From an uncultured Paracoccaceae bacterium (GTDB lineage: Bacteria > Pseudomonadota > Alphaproteobacteria > Rhodobacterales > Rhodobacteraceae): 12,678 nucleotides of DNA. Location: positions 1 to 12,678 of the forward strand of contig CALHST010000414.1 of the NCBI GenBank assembly GCA_938038825.1. Direction: 5' to 3'. Below are positions 1-6,785 of the stretch, piece by piece. The notes beneath the pieces were generated by a model. That model ran no database searches. It saw only the letters and a program-made list of their open reading frames with translations, and was not told the origin of the DNA. Every line of letters begins with the position of its first letter. The first letter of the stretch is position 1. The translations under genes were made by a program, and so were the position numbers.

Positions 1-1165
1 TAAAGTTGCCTTTATTGATCCGCTGTCTGGGCCTTTTGCCAGCACAGGTACCAACGGTCTGCACCAGTTTGAATTCGCGGCTGATTACCTGATCAACCAG
101 AACGGTGGCGTTTTGGGCGGCGAGCAAATCGAAATCGTGGCCTTTGACAATAAGATCAGCCCCAAAGAGTCCCTGATCCAGTTGCAGGTCGCAATTGACC
201 AAGGCATCCGATACATCGCGCAGGGCAACTCGTCCGGTGTTGCGAATGCGCTGACGGAAGCCATCGACAAGCACAACCGTCGTAACCCTGAAGATCGCGT
301 TCTGTTCCTGAATTACGCGGCAGTTGATCCAGCCTTGACGAACGACAAGTGCAACTTCTGGCACTTCCGCTTTGACGCAAACGCAGACATCAAGATGGAC
401 GCGTTGACAGACTCTATTGCGGCAAATGAAGACATCAAAAAGGTGTATATCATTGGCCAGGATTACAGCTTTGGTAAGGCTGTTTCCGCTGCAGCGAACC
501 GGTTCCTGGGCGAAAAACGTCCCGATATTGAAATCGTCGGCGACGAATTGCACCCTATCGGCAAGGTAAAAGACTTTACCCCATACAGCCGCAAAATCGT
601 GGCGTCTGGTGCGCAGGCGGTTATCACCGGCAACTGGGGCGCTGACATGCTGGGTCTTGGTAAATCCATCGTGGAAAACGGCTATGATGGCCCGATCTAT
701 ACGTATTATGCCGCTGGGTCCGGGATCACAGCTGCATTTGGTGAGGCTGGCAAAGGCGTCATTCGTTTGGTTGGTGAAGGCCAGACAAACCCGCCCGTCA
801 GCGATGTCGCGTCGGCCTATTACAACGCGTTCAAGGCAAAGCACCCTGACGGTAACGTGGACCAGGCCCGGATCACAAATGTGATTGGGATGCTGGCCCA
901 AGCCATCGAGGCGGCTGGAACAGCAGATGATGTTGTCAAAGTGGCGTACGAACTGGAAGGCATGGAATACGATTCCATCTGGGGTTCGAAAATCATGATG
1001 CGCGAAAAGGATCACCAAGCGATCCAGGATGTGCACATCCATGAGCACACAGACGAAAACATCACGTTTGCCTATGACAACTCGGACTATGGTGTCAGCG
1101 TCATCAAAACGGTTGGAATGGCAGCGGCAGACAGCGCGACATCCTGTGAAATGAAGCGCCCTTAA
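1..1165 (+). CDS. ABC transporter substrate-binding protein, branched-chain amino acid (HAAT/LivJ) type, 5'-truncated by window
   Basis: This is the periplasmic solute receptor for the importer encoded just downstream. The frame is open from base 2 with no start, so the N-terminus and signal peptide lie outside the window; 387 residues are visible. The visible part begins in the first beta strand of a type-1 periplasmic-binding fold (KVAFIDPLSGPFASTG, then a GGVLGG turn), which is how mature LivJ-like proteins start. A central GQDYSFG segment and the later VITGNWGADML strand match the second lobe of the family. Two cysteines (in DKCNFWHF and in SCEMKRP near the end) could form a disulfide, consistent with a periplasmic location. 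A hairpin terminator and then livHMGF-type genes follow on the same strand. The ligand cannot be deduced: HAAT receptors bind amino acids, amides, urea or aromatic acids. The family call is firm; the substrate is unknown. Confidence 0.93.
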   Translation, partial: KVAFIDPLSGPFASTGTNGLHQFEFAADYLINQNGGVLGGEQIEIVAFDNKISPKESLIQLQVAIDQGIRYIAQGNSSGVANALTEAIDKHNRRNPEDRVLFLNYAAVDPALTNDKCNFWHFRFDANADIKMDALTDSIAANEDIKKVYIIGQDYSFGKAVSAAANRFLGEKRPDIEIVGDELHPIGKVKDFTPYSRKIVASGAQAVITGNWGADMLGLGKSIVENGYDGPIYTYYAAGSGITAAFGEAGKGVIRLVGEGQTNPPVSDVASAYYNAFKAKHPDGNVDQARITNVIGMLAQAIEAAGTADDVVKVAYELEGMEYDSIWGSKIMMREKDHQAIQDVHIHEHTDENITFAYDNSDYGVSVIKTVGMAAADSATSCEMKRP

Positions 1166-1178
1166 TCGGCGTAATTTC

Positions 1179-1208
1179 GGCCTGCCCTTCCCGGGGCAGG
1201 CCCTTTTT
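1179..1208 (+). terminator. Intrinsic terminator/attenuator between binding protein and permease genes
   Basis: A perfect 9-bp GC-rich stem, GGCCTGCCC (1179-1187) paired with GGGCAGGCC (1194-1202), has a 6-base loop and is followed by C and five T (1204-1208). It starts 13 bases after the stop of the binding-protein gene and ends 30 bases before the permease start. As no obvious new promoter fits between it and the permease, it probably acts as a partial terminator that leaves more binding-protein mRNA than membrane-component mRNA, a common arrangement in ABC importer operons. Confidence 0.85.
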
Positions 1209-1238
1209 CGACATATCCAATGACCCGTGGGGGGACTT

Positions 1239-2195
1239 ATGGAACTTGTTCTCGTCAATATCATCGACGGACTCGTGACCGGCCTGTTGCTGTTCATGCT
1301 CTCAGCAGGTTTGACCCTGATCTTTTCTATGATGGGCGTTTTGAATTTCGCGCATGCCAGCTTTTACATGCTGGGCGCGTATTTCGCCTTTCAGATCAGT
1401 CTTGCCGTTGGGTTTTGGATGGGGCTTTTGATCGCTCCGCTCATCGTGGGTGTTATGGGCGCAGGAGTAGAGCGATACGGGTTACGACGCGTTCACCAAT
1501 ACGGACACGTGCCCGAGCTGATCTTTACCTTTGGCCTTGCGTTATTGATCGAAGAACTGGTGCAATTTGTCTGGGGCAAAAACCAGATGCCCTATGACAT
1601 CCCTGATATTTTGAACTTCACAGCCTTTTCTATCGCGGGCAATTCTATCCCCGCCTACAAAATTTTCATGATCTTTATCTCGGTCGGGATTTTCATTGGT
1701 CTGCTATACGTGCTGACAAAAACGCGGGTTGGTATGATCATCCAAGCCGCTCTAAGCTATCCGCGCACGGTCGAGGCCTTGGGCCACAACGTGCCACTGA
1801 TCTTCATGGGCGTCTTTGGCGTTGGAACGGCACTTGCGGGTGTCGCTGGCGTGATCGCGGGCCCGGTTCTGGGCACCTTCCCCGGCATGGCCTTTGTTCT
1901 TGGCTCTATCGTGTTTGTGACCATTGTGATTGGCGGCCTTGGATCGCTTTGGGGGGCTCTGGTCGCCTCGCTTTTGATTGGATGGATCACCACATTCGCC
2001 AAATCCTATAACATTGCTATGATGGACGTGTTGGGGCTGGTCGGACTGCGACCACCCGAGAATCTGGATGACAGTTTGTTACGGGATCTGTGGACAGTGA
2101 CCAGCCCGCAAATTGCCGACATCTTGCCCTATATTCTGATGGTGTTGATCCTGATCTTCCGCCCCTATGGTCTGTTTGGGAACCGTGACGCATGA
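1239..2195 (+). CDS. livH: Branched-chain amino acid-type ABC transporter permease LivH
   Basis: This is an integral inner-membrane subunit that forms half of the translocation channel with LivM. The protein is about 318 residues and strongly hydrophobic with about eight membrane segments. It carries the LivH signature near the N-terminus (GLTLIFSMMGVLNFAHASFY, about residues 24-43) and ends in the family-typical FRPYGLFGNR. I chose ATG at 1239 because a run of G (1229-1234) lies 4 bases upstream as ribosome-binding site; an in-frame GTG at 1227 has no such site. The stop overlaps the start of livM as ATGA, implying translational coupling. Between the last two membrane segments (about residues 258-290) there is a polar insert containing RPPENLDDS that makes the protein slightly longer than the E. 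coli LivH (about 308). Substrate is unknown, so the symbol is at family level. Confidence 0.93.
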   Translation: MELVLVNIIDGLVTGLLLFMLSAGLTLIFSMMGVLNFAHASFYMLGAYFAFQISLAVGFWMGLLIAPLIVGVMGAGVERYGLRRVHQYGHVPELIFTFGLALLIEELVQFVWGKNQMPYDIPDILNFTAFSIAGNSIPAYKIFMIFISVGIFIGLLYVLTKTRVGMIIQAALSYPRTVEALGHNVPLIFMGVFGVGTALAGVAGVIAGPVLGTFPGMAFVLGSIVFVTIVIGGLGSLWGALVASLLIGWITTFAKSYNIAMMDVLGLVGLRPPENLDDSLLRDLWTVTSPQIADILPYILMVLILIFRPYGLFGNRDA

Positions 2196-3472
2196 GTGAT
2201 CAAACAACATCTCAACCCCGCACTGGCAGTTTGACCGGCTCTCTCAGCTTTGCGCTGGCCCCATGGATCGTCGCAGCTGTGTTGCTGCTGTTCTTGCCGA
2301 TGATCTTTCAGGCCAATTCCGCCATCACCATTATGAACCAAATGTGGATCACGGTGATCTTTGCACTGGCCTATAACATGCTGCTGGGCCAGGGCGGCAT
2401 GCTGTCGTTTGGCCATGCGGTTTACATGGGTGTCGGCGGATTTTTCTGTATGCACATCATGAACTGGGACAGCTTTGAACGCATCCCCCTGCCCTTGCTG
2501 CCGGTCTTTGGTGGGCTGTTTGGCATGGGGCTTGCCATACTCGTTGGCGCGTTTTCCACCCGCAAGGCGGGGACCGTGTTTGCGATGATCTCGCTGGGTG
2601 TGGGTGAACTGATCGCTGCCTGTTCCGTGATCATCGTGGTGTTCTTTGGCGGGGAAGAGGGCATTTCCGGCGACCGCACCTATGGTCTGCCATTCATGGG
2701 TGTCGAATTCCTCAAACAGATCGAGGTGTATTACCTGATCGCCTTCTGGCTGATGATCTCTGCCGCCCTGATGTATCTGTTTTCGCGCACGCCCATTGGG
2801 CGCATGGCCAATGCTGTGCGGGACAATCCCGAGCGCGCTGAATTTTTGGGGTATTCCGCGCGTTGGGTGCGGTTTTACAGCTTTGTCGCGTCCGGGTTCT
2901 TTTGCGGTGTTGCAGGGGCATTGTTCGCCATCAACTATGAAATCCTGACCGAGGAAAACCTGAACACTGCATCATCCGGTGTGATCCTGCTGGTCACCTT
3001 CCTTGGCGGCGTTGGGTTCTTTTTCGGCCCCATCCTTGGCGCCATCGTATTCACCCTGGTTCAAACGGTGCTGTCGCTGCAAACAGAGCTTTGGGCCTTT
3101 TATGCAGGTATCCTTTTTGTGGCGACCGTGATGTTCTTTCCCGGTGGATTGGCTGGGGTGCTTATGATGCATGTCCCTGCGATCCGATTGGGCAAAGCGA
3201 AACTTCTGCTGGTGCCATACATCAAAACACTCATCCCCGCGGCCATTGGGATTCTGGGTCTGGCAGCATTGGTTGAAATGATCTTTCATTATCGCCATGC
3301 CAGTACAGGTGACAATGAAATGACCCTGTTTTGGACCACCTTTGACAGCCATGCAGTGATGCCTTGGATTGTGGTCATTGCGGTTATTGTCATCGCCTTT
3401 GGAGTGATGCGGCGCAACTTGCCGGAAATGACAGACGCCTGGGACGAAGCCAACCACGCAGAGGAGGGTTGA
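2192..3472 (+). CDS. livM: Branched-chain amino acid-type ABC transporter permease LivM, with C-terminal membrane extension
   Basis: This is the second inner-membrane channel subunit, partner of LivH. At 426 residues it contains the LivM core: LLGQGGMLSFGHA at about 64-76, the cytoplasmic coupling region with GRMANAVRDNPERAEFLGY, and the terminal MFFPGGLAGVL motif at about 314-324, where most family members end soon after. Roughly 100 further residues follow, with two additional hydrophobic segments (about 342-362 and 388-406) and an acidic tail ending in EEG. E. coli LivM is also about 425 residues but has its extra length at the N-terminus, so the placement here differs. The start overlaps livH (ATGA at 2192-2195) and lacks a strong ribosome-binding site of its own, so it is probably coupled to livH. 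livG starts 3 bases after the stop. Confidence 0.93.
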   Translation: MSDQTTSQPRTGSLTGSLSFALAPWIVAAVLLLFLPMIFQANSAITIMNQMWITVIFALAYNMLLGQGGMLSFGHAVYMGVGGFFCMHIMNWDSFERIPLPLLPVFGGLFGMGLAILVGAFSTRKAGTVFAMISLGVGELIAACSVIIVVFFGGEEGISGDRTYGLPFMGVEFLKQIEVYYLIAFWLMISAALMYLFSRTPIGRMANAVRDNPERAEFLGYSARWVRFYSFVASGFFCGVAGALFAINYEILTEENLNTASSGVILLVTFLGGVGFFFGPILGAIVFTLVQTVLSLQTELWAFYAGILFVATVMFFPGGLAGVLMMHVPAIRLGKAKLLLVPYIKTLIPAAIGILGLAALVEMIFHYRHASTGDNEMTLFWTTFDSHAVMPWIVVIAVIVIAFGVMRRNLPEMTDAWDEANHAEEG

Positions 3473-3475
3473 GCC

Positions 3476-4255
3476 ATGAATGCAATGACAGGTTCGCACG
3501 TCCCCGCCCTGCATATCGACAATCTGCACAAAAGCTTTGGCAAAACCGAAATCATCCGGGGTATCAATCTGTCGATTGCGCCAGGTGAACGGCATGCCGT
3601 TATTGGCCCCAACGGGGCCGGTAAATCGACACTGTTCAACTTGATCACGGCCCGGTTTGCAGCGTCCAAGGGCAAAGTGTCCCTGCATGGTCAGGATCTT
3701 GCAGGTATGGCACCCTATGAGATCAACCGCCTTGGTTTGTCCCGATCTTTCCAGATCACCAACATTTTTCCGAAGATGAGCGTGTTTGAAAACATCCGCT
3801 GCGGGCTGCTGTGGTCGATGGGCTATAAGTACAGCTTCTGGAACCTTGTTTCACGCTCGCGTGCTTTAACCGAAGGGGCCGAAGCGATCCTTGAACAGAT
3901 CAACCTGACCGCGCGCCGCGATTTGCCTGCCGGGGTTTTGTCCTATGCCGAACAACGCGCGTTGGAAATTGGCATCACCATTGCAGGCGGTGCGGATGTC
4001 ATCATGCTGGATGAACCCACTGCGGGGATGAGCAATACGGAAACGGACTATATCGTCGATCTGATCCGCAAAGTGACTGTCGGCAAAACGCTGGTCATGG
4101 TGGAGCATGACATGGGCGTGGTCTTTGGTCTCGCGGATCAAATCTCGGTTCTGGTTTACGGTGAAATCATTGCAACGGGGGCCCCCGAAGATGTGCGCGG
4201 CAATCCCAAAGTGCAAGAAGCCTATCTGGGTGCCGCGTTGGAGGAAGAGCATTGA
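3476..4255 (+). CDS. livG: ABC transporter ATP-binding protein LivG
   Basis: This is one of the two cytoplasmic ATPases driving the importer. It has 259 residues. Walker A is GPNGAGKST at residues 44-52, Walker B is VIMLDEP at 175-181, and the switch histidine is in VEHD (His211). The C-terminal stretch ending in NPKVQEAYLG is the hallmark of LivG-type ATPases. The ABC signature reads LSYAEQ (155-160): the highly conserved fourth-position glycine of LSGGQ/LSYGQ is alanine (Ala158). ATG at 3476 is supported by the strong ribosome-binding site GAGGAGGG (3461-3468) seven bases upstream, inside the end of livM. The stop overlaps the livF start. All catalytic residues contributed by this subunit's own Walker motifs and H-loop look intact. 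Confidence 0.95.
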   Translation: MNAMTGSHVPALHIDNLHKSFGKTEIIRGINLSIAPGERHAVIGPNGAGKSTLFNLITARFAASKGKVSLHGQDLAGMAPYEINRLGLSRSFQITNIFPKMSVFENIRCGLLWSMGYKYSFWNLVSRSRALTEGAEAILEQINLTARRDLPAGVLSYAEQRALEIGITIAGGADVIMLDEPTAGMSNTETDYIVDLIRKVTVGKTLVMVEHDMGVVFGLADQISVLVYGEIIATGAPEDVRGNPKVQEAYLGAALEEEH

Positions 4256-4953
4256 TCGAAGTCCAAGGCATGCATGCCTATTACGGCAAGTCCCATATCC
4301 TGCAAGGCGTGAATCTGAACATCCAAGAAGGTGAAATCGTTGCGCTTTTGGGTCGCAATGGCGTCGGGCGCTCAACCACGTGCAAAGCAATCATGGGCGA
4401 AGTGCAACCCCATGGGTCTGTGGTGTTCAAAGGCCAAGAGATCGCTGGCAAGAAAGCGTTTGAAATTGCCAATTTGGGGATTGGCTATGTGCCCGAAAAC
4501 CGCGATATCTTTCCGGGTCTGACCACCCGTCAGAACCTGATCTTGGGTCTGAAACCCGGCCAAAAGGATGGCGCAGGGCGGTGGTCCATGCAGAACATGT
4601 TTGATCTGTTTTCCAATTTGAACGAACGCGCGGATGTCGAAGCCTCTGTTCTGTCGGGCGGTGAACAGCAAATGCTGACCATGTGTCGCACTTTGATGGG
4701 CGACCCTGACCTTGTGATGATCGACGAGCCCACCGAAGGCCTGTCCCCGCAAATGACGCAGAAAGTCGCAGAGCTGCTGCAGGAAATCGCGAAACGCGGT
4801 ATTTCGACCCTGCTTGTTGAACAGAAATTGTCGATCGCACTGGATATCGCCCACAGGGTCTATGTCATGGGGCACGGACAAATTGTGTTCGAAGGCACCC
4901 CAGCAGAACTGAAAGAGCGGGACGACGTGCGCAAAGAATGGCTAGAGGTCTAA
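4252..4953 (+). CDS. livF: ABC transporter ATP-binding protein LivF
   Basis: This is the second cytoplasmic ATPase and partner of LivG; 233 residues. The start is TTG at 4252, overlapping the livG stop (TTGA), with GGAGG (4240-4244) seven bases upstream; the first ATG (4270) would remove the first beta strand (IEVQGM). The signature LSGGEQ (134-139) and Walker B VMIDEP (155-160) are canonical. Walker A reads GRNGVGRST (34-42): the phosphate-binding lysine is arginine (Arg40, codon CGC). The H-loop position is Gln191 (VEQK), which is usual for the LivF branch. LivF-type features include YVPENRDIF and the GTPAEL C-terminal strand. It is the last gene of the importer operon; no clear terminator follows in the 137 bases before the desaturase. 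Confidence 0.95.
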   Translation: MIEVQGMHAYYGKSHILQGVNLNIQEGEIVALLGRNGVGRSTTCKAIMGEVQPHGSVVFKGQEIAGKKAFEIANLGIGYVPENRDIFPGLTTRQNLILGLKPGQKDGAGRWSMQNMFDLFSNLNERADVEASVLSGGEQQMLTMCRTLMGDPDLVMIDEPTEGLSPQMTQKVAELLQEIAKRGISTLLVEQKLSIALDIAHRVYVMGHGQIVFEGTPAELKERDDVRKEWLEV

Positions 4954-5051
4954 GGCCACAGCCCCAACGCGCCTTAAAGACATGCAAGATCGCGCAATAG
5001 TGTTGGCCGATTGTGTCAGTTTTCACCGAATAGTCAGAGATTGCGGCTAGT

Positions 5052-5067
5052 GTCGCGAAATCTCGAC
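5052..5067. promoter_or_regulatory. Imperfect 16-bp palindrome upstream of the desaturase (possible operator)
   Basis: GTCGCGAAATCTCGAC has a dyad with 12 of 16 positions symmetric (GTCG/CGAC outer arms). It sits 23 bases upstream of the desaturase ATG, where a repressor site or hairpin in the leader could act. No convincing promoter boxes were found around it, so the role is a guess. Confidence 0.25.
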
Positions 5068-5069
5068 TT

Positions 5070-5089
5070 CTTTGTTTGCAAAAACAAGG
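5070..5089 (+). promoter_or_regulatory. Hairpin enclosing the weak ribosome-binding site of the desaturase gene
   Basis: The stem 5070-5077 pairs with 5082-5089 (TTGTTT with AAACAA, plus a T.G wobble and a C-G pair) around a GCAA loop, which is a GNRA tetraloop. The 3' arm contains AAGG (5086-5089), the only purine-rich ribosome-binding candidate, immediately before ATG 5091. Folding would therefore mask the site. The stem is AT-rich and modest in strength, so a regulatory function is inference. Confidence 0.35.
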
Positions 5090-5090
5090 T

Positions 5091-6170
5091 ATGTCTGAAA
5101 GTAACAATACAAAGTATAACAAAGCGTACAGGCACATGTTCGATCAATCCCAGATGTCCGAGGACTCGTTGAAGTCCAAACCCGCTCAAGAGTGGATCAA
5201 AATCCTGTCTGAATACCGCGAACCAGATACGTTCCGCAGTTGGTTTGAAGTCGCGGTGACATTTGGCCCATTTCTGGGGCTTTGGGTTCTTGCATGGTGG
5301 TCGCTGTCCGTCAGCCCTTGGCTGACCTTGCTGATCGCATGCTGTAATGGGGCGTTTTTGCTGCGTTTGTTTGTCATTCAACATGATTGTGGTCACGGAT
5401 CGTTTTTCAAAAATCGCACGTTGAGCGATTGGGTCGGTCGCGTGATTGGTATCCTGACCTTGACCCCCTATGACGTGTGGCGCCGGTCACATGCCATCCA
5501 TCACAGTTCTTCCGGGAACTTGGATCGTCGTGGTATGGGCGATGTTCATACGCTGACCGTTGACGAATATCGCGCTTTATCAACCATGAACCGCCTGTTG
5601 TACCGTTTGTACCGCAATCCGGTTGTTTTGTTTGGTCTTGGGCCCGGATATCTGTTTTTCCTGCAAAATCGCCTGCCTTTGGGGCATACGGGTCTGAAAT
5701 ATTGGGTTTCTGCGATGGGCACCAATGCCGGTATCATCGCCGCGTTACTGGTGATCCTGTATTTTGGCGGTGTCATGCCCATTTTGCTGATCTTCCTGCC
5801 ATCGACGCTGCTTGCGGCCACCGCAGGTGTCTGGCTGTTTTACGTTCAACACCAGTTCGAGGCCACAGTTTGGGAAAATGACGAAGACTGGCAACTGCAC
5901 GACGCCGCGTTGCATGGCAGCTCCCACTATGTGCTGCCCAGTGTGCTACGCTGGCTTAGCGCGAATATCGGCATTCATCACGTGCATCATTTGTACAGCC
6001 GCATTCCATTCTATCGGCTGACCGAAGTTCTGAACGATCACAAGGATCTGGCAGATGGCAACCGCATGACAATCCGCGAAAGCTTTCAGAACGCGCGCCT
6101 GCATCTTTGGGACGAAAACTCCAAGCAGTTGTTGTCCTTTGCCCGTGCGCGCGAACTGTACAGCCGCTAG
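5091..6170 (+). CDS. Membrane fatty acid desaturase (delta-12/DesA-like)
   Basis: This is a di-iron membrane enzyme that introduces a double bond into an acyl chain using O2 and reduced electron carrier. It has 359 residues from ATG 5091. The three histidine clusters that bind the iron pair are present: HDCGH (98-102), HAIHH (134-138) and HHVHH (296-300). Hydrophobic pairs of membrane helices lie at about 52-95 and 180-235 between them, as in the family. The GDVHTLTVDEY stretch after box 2 is typical of the bacterial delta-12-like branch. Start choice: ATG 5091 has only AAGG close by; a TTG at 5076 adds five residues and lies in a hairpin loop region, and ATG 5136 is a downstream alternative. 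Regiospecificity and whether the substrate is a phospholipid or CoA ester cannot be told. It converges on the minus-strand operon, only 15 bases away. Confidence 0.9.
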   Translation: MSESNNTKYNKAYRHMFDQSQMSEDSLKSKPAQEWIKILSEYREPDTFRSWFEVAVTFGPFLGLWVLAWWSLSVSPWLTLLIACCNGAFLLRLFVIQHDCGHGSFFKNRTLSDWVGRVIGILTLTPYDVWRRSHAIHHSSSGNLDRRGMGDVHTLTVDEYRALSTMNRLLYRLYRNPVVLFGLGPGYLFFLQNRLPLGHTGLKYWVSAMGTNAGIIAALLVILYFGGVMPILLIFLPSTLLAATAGVWLFYVQHQFEATVWENDEDWQLHDAALHGSSHYVLPSVLRWLSANIGIHHVHHLYSRIPFYRLTEVLNDHKDLADGNRMTIRESFQNARLHLWDENSKQLLSFARARELYSR

Positions 6171-6179
6171 GGTTAGGAA

Positions 6180-6194
6180 GCAGCGTTAAGCTGC
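6180..6194. terminator. Weak hairpin at the convergent gene junction
   Basis: GCAGC and GCTGC form a 5-bp stem around GTTAA, overlapping the stop codon of the minus-strand isomerase-like gene and lying just after the desaturase stop. There is no T-run on either side. It is the only hairpin visible in the 15-base gap between converging genes, so it is listed as a weak bidirectional candidate only. Confidence 0.25.
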
Positions 6195-6785
6195 ACCCAA
6201 ATACCAATCCAGATCGTCTAAGGCATCTTTGCCAAAGAACATCTCGTCCCCTACAAACAGCGTGGGGGCGCCAAATACTTTGCGCGCGACCGCATCTGCA
6301 GTCAGCGTGGCAAGCCTGCCTTTGACCTCTGGTGTTTGGATGGCGTCCAAAATTTCGGCTGTGGGCAGATCAGCGTCGGTCAGAACCGCCGCCATCACAT
6401 CCAGATCATCCATCTTTTTGCCATGCTGCCACATCGCATCCATGACGGTGCTGATAAAGGCCGCTTCCCACGGCTTACCTTGGGCAAACACGGCCGCGCG
6501 CATCACCGCAATGGTCATGACTGGGAAATGCGGATTGAACGTGAAGCTCAGCCCATGCCGACGCACAAACCGATCAATTTCCACCCGCATATAATCCAGC
6601 TTATGCGTCACATCCGAAAAGGCCATCATGGGCGGTTGGTTATTCGTCGCCTTGAACACCCCGCCCAGCAACATTGGACGATAGACGACCTTGGCACCAT
6701 GCCGCGCCGCAATCCCAGGCAGAACCTTGTCCACAAAATACACGTTTGGGCTGCCAAAATCGTAGTAAAATTCAATCGAAGCCAT
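6186..6785 (-). CDS. 2-hydroxychromene-2-carboxylate isomerase-family protein (DsbA-fold/kappa GST)
   Basis: It belongs to the thioredoxin-fold family that includes NahD, which isomerises 2-hydroxychromene-2-carboxylate in naphthalene breakdown with glutathione as cofactor. It has 199 residues with no cysteine. It opens with IEFYYDFGSPNVYF, where Ser12 occupies the glutathione-activating position of NahD-like enzymes, and ends with the diagnostic VFGAPTLFVGDEMFFGKDAL, including the cis-proline (about Pro174). Start ATG overlaps the SDR stop by one base (TGATG), so it is the third and last gene of the GST-SDR-isomerase operon. No other naphthalene or aromatic-ring genes are in view, so the actual substrate may be different; many genomes carry such proteins as general GSH-dependent isomerases or transferases. 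The family is sure; the reaction is not. Confidence 0.88.
   Translation of the reverse strand: MASIEFYYDFGSPNVYFVDKVLPGIAARHGAKVVYRPMLLGGVFKATNNQPPMMAFSDVTHKLDYMRVEIDRFVRRHGLSFTFNPHFPVMTIAVMRAAVFAQGKPWEAAFISTVMDAMWQHGKKMDDLDVMAAVLTDADLPTAEILDAIQTPEVKGRLATLTADAVARKVFGAPTLFVGDEMFFGKDALDDLDWYLGAA

Noticed and set aside
113..1165. A start of the binding-protein gene at the TTG at 113
   Set aside because: The same frame is open to base 2 and encodes the first strand of the binding fold, so the true start is outside the window.
2972..3688. Long open frame on the minus strand (238 codons)
   Set aside because: It is antisense to livM and livG, which have full family motifs and ribosome-binding sites; the translation is His/Cys/Gln-rich without any recognisable domain.
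3866..4390. Minus-strand open frame of 174 codons
   Set aside because: It is a shadow of the two ATPase genes, without a domain or ribosome-binding site.
4372..4881. Minus-strand open frames of 169 and 137 codons inside livF
   Set aside because: They overlap each other and the well-supported livF; composition is typical of antisense translation.
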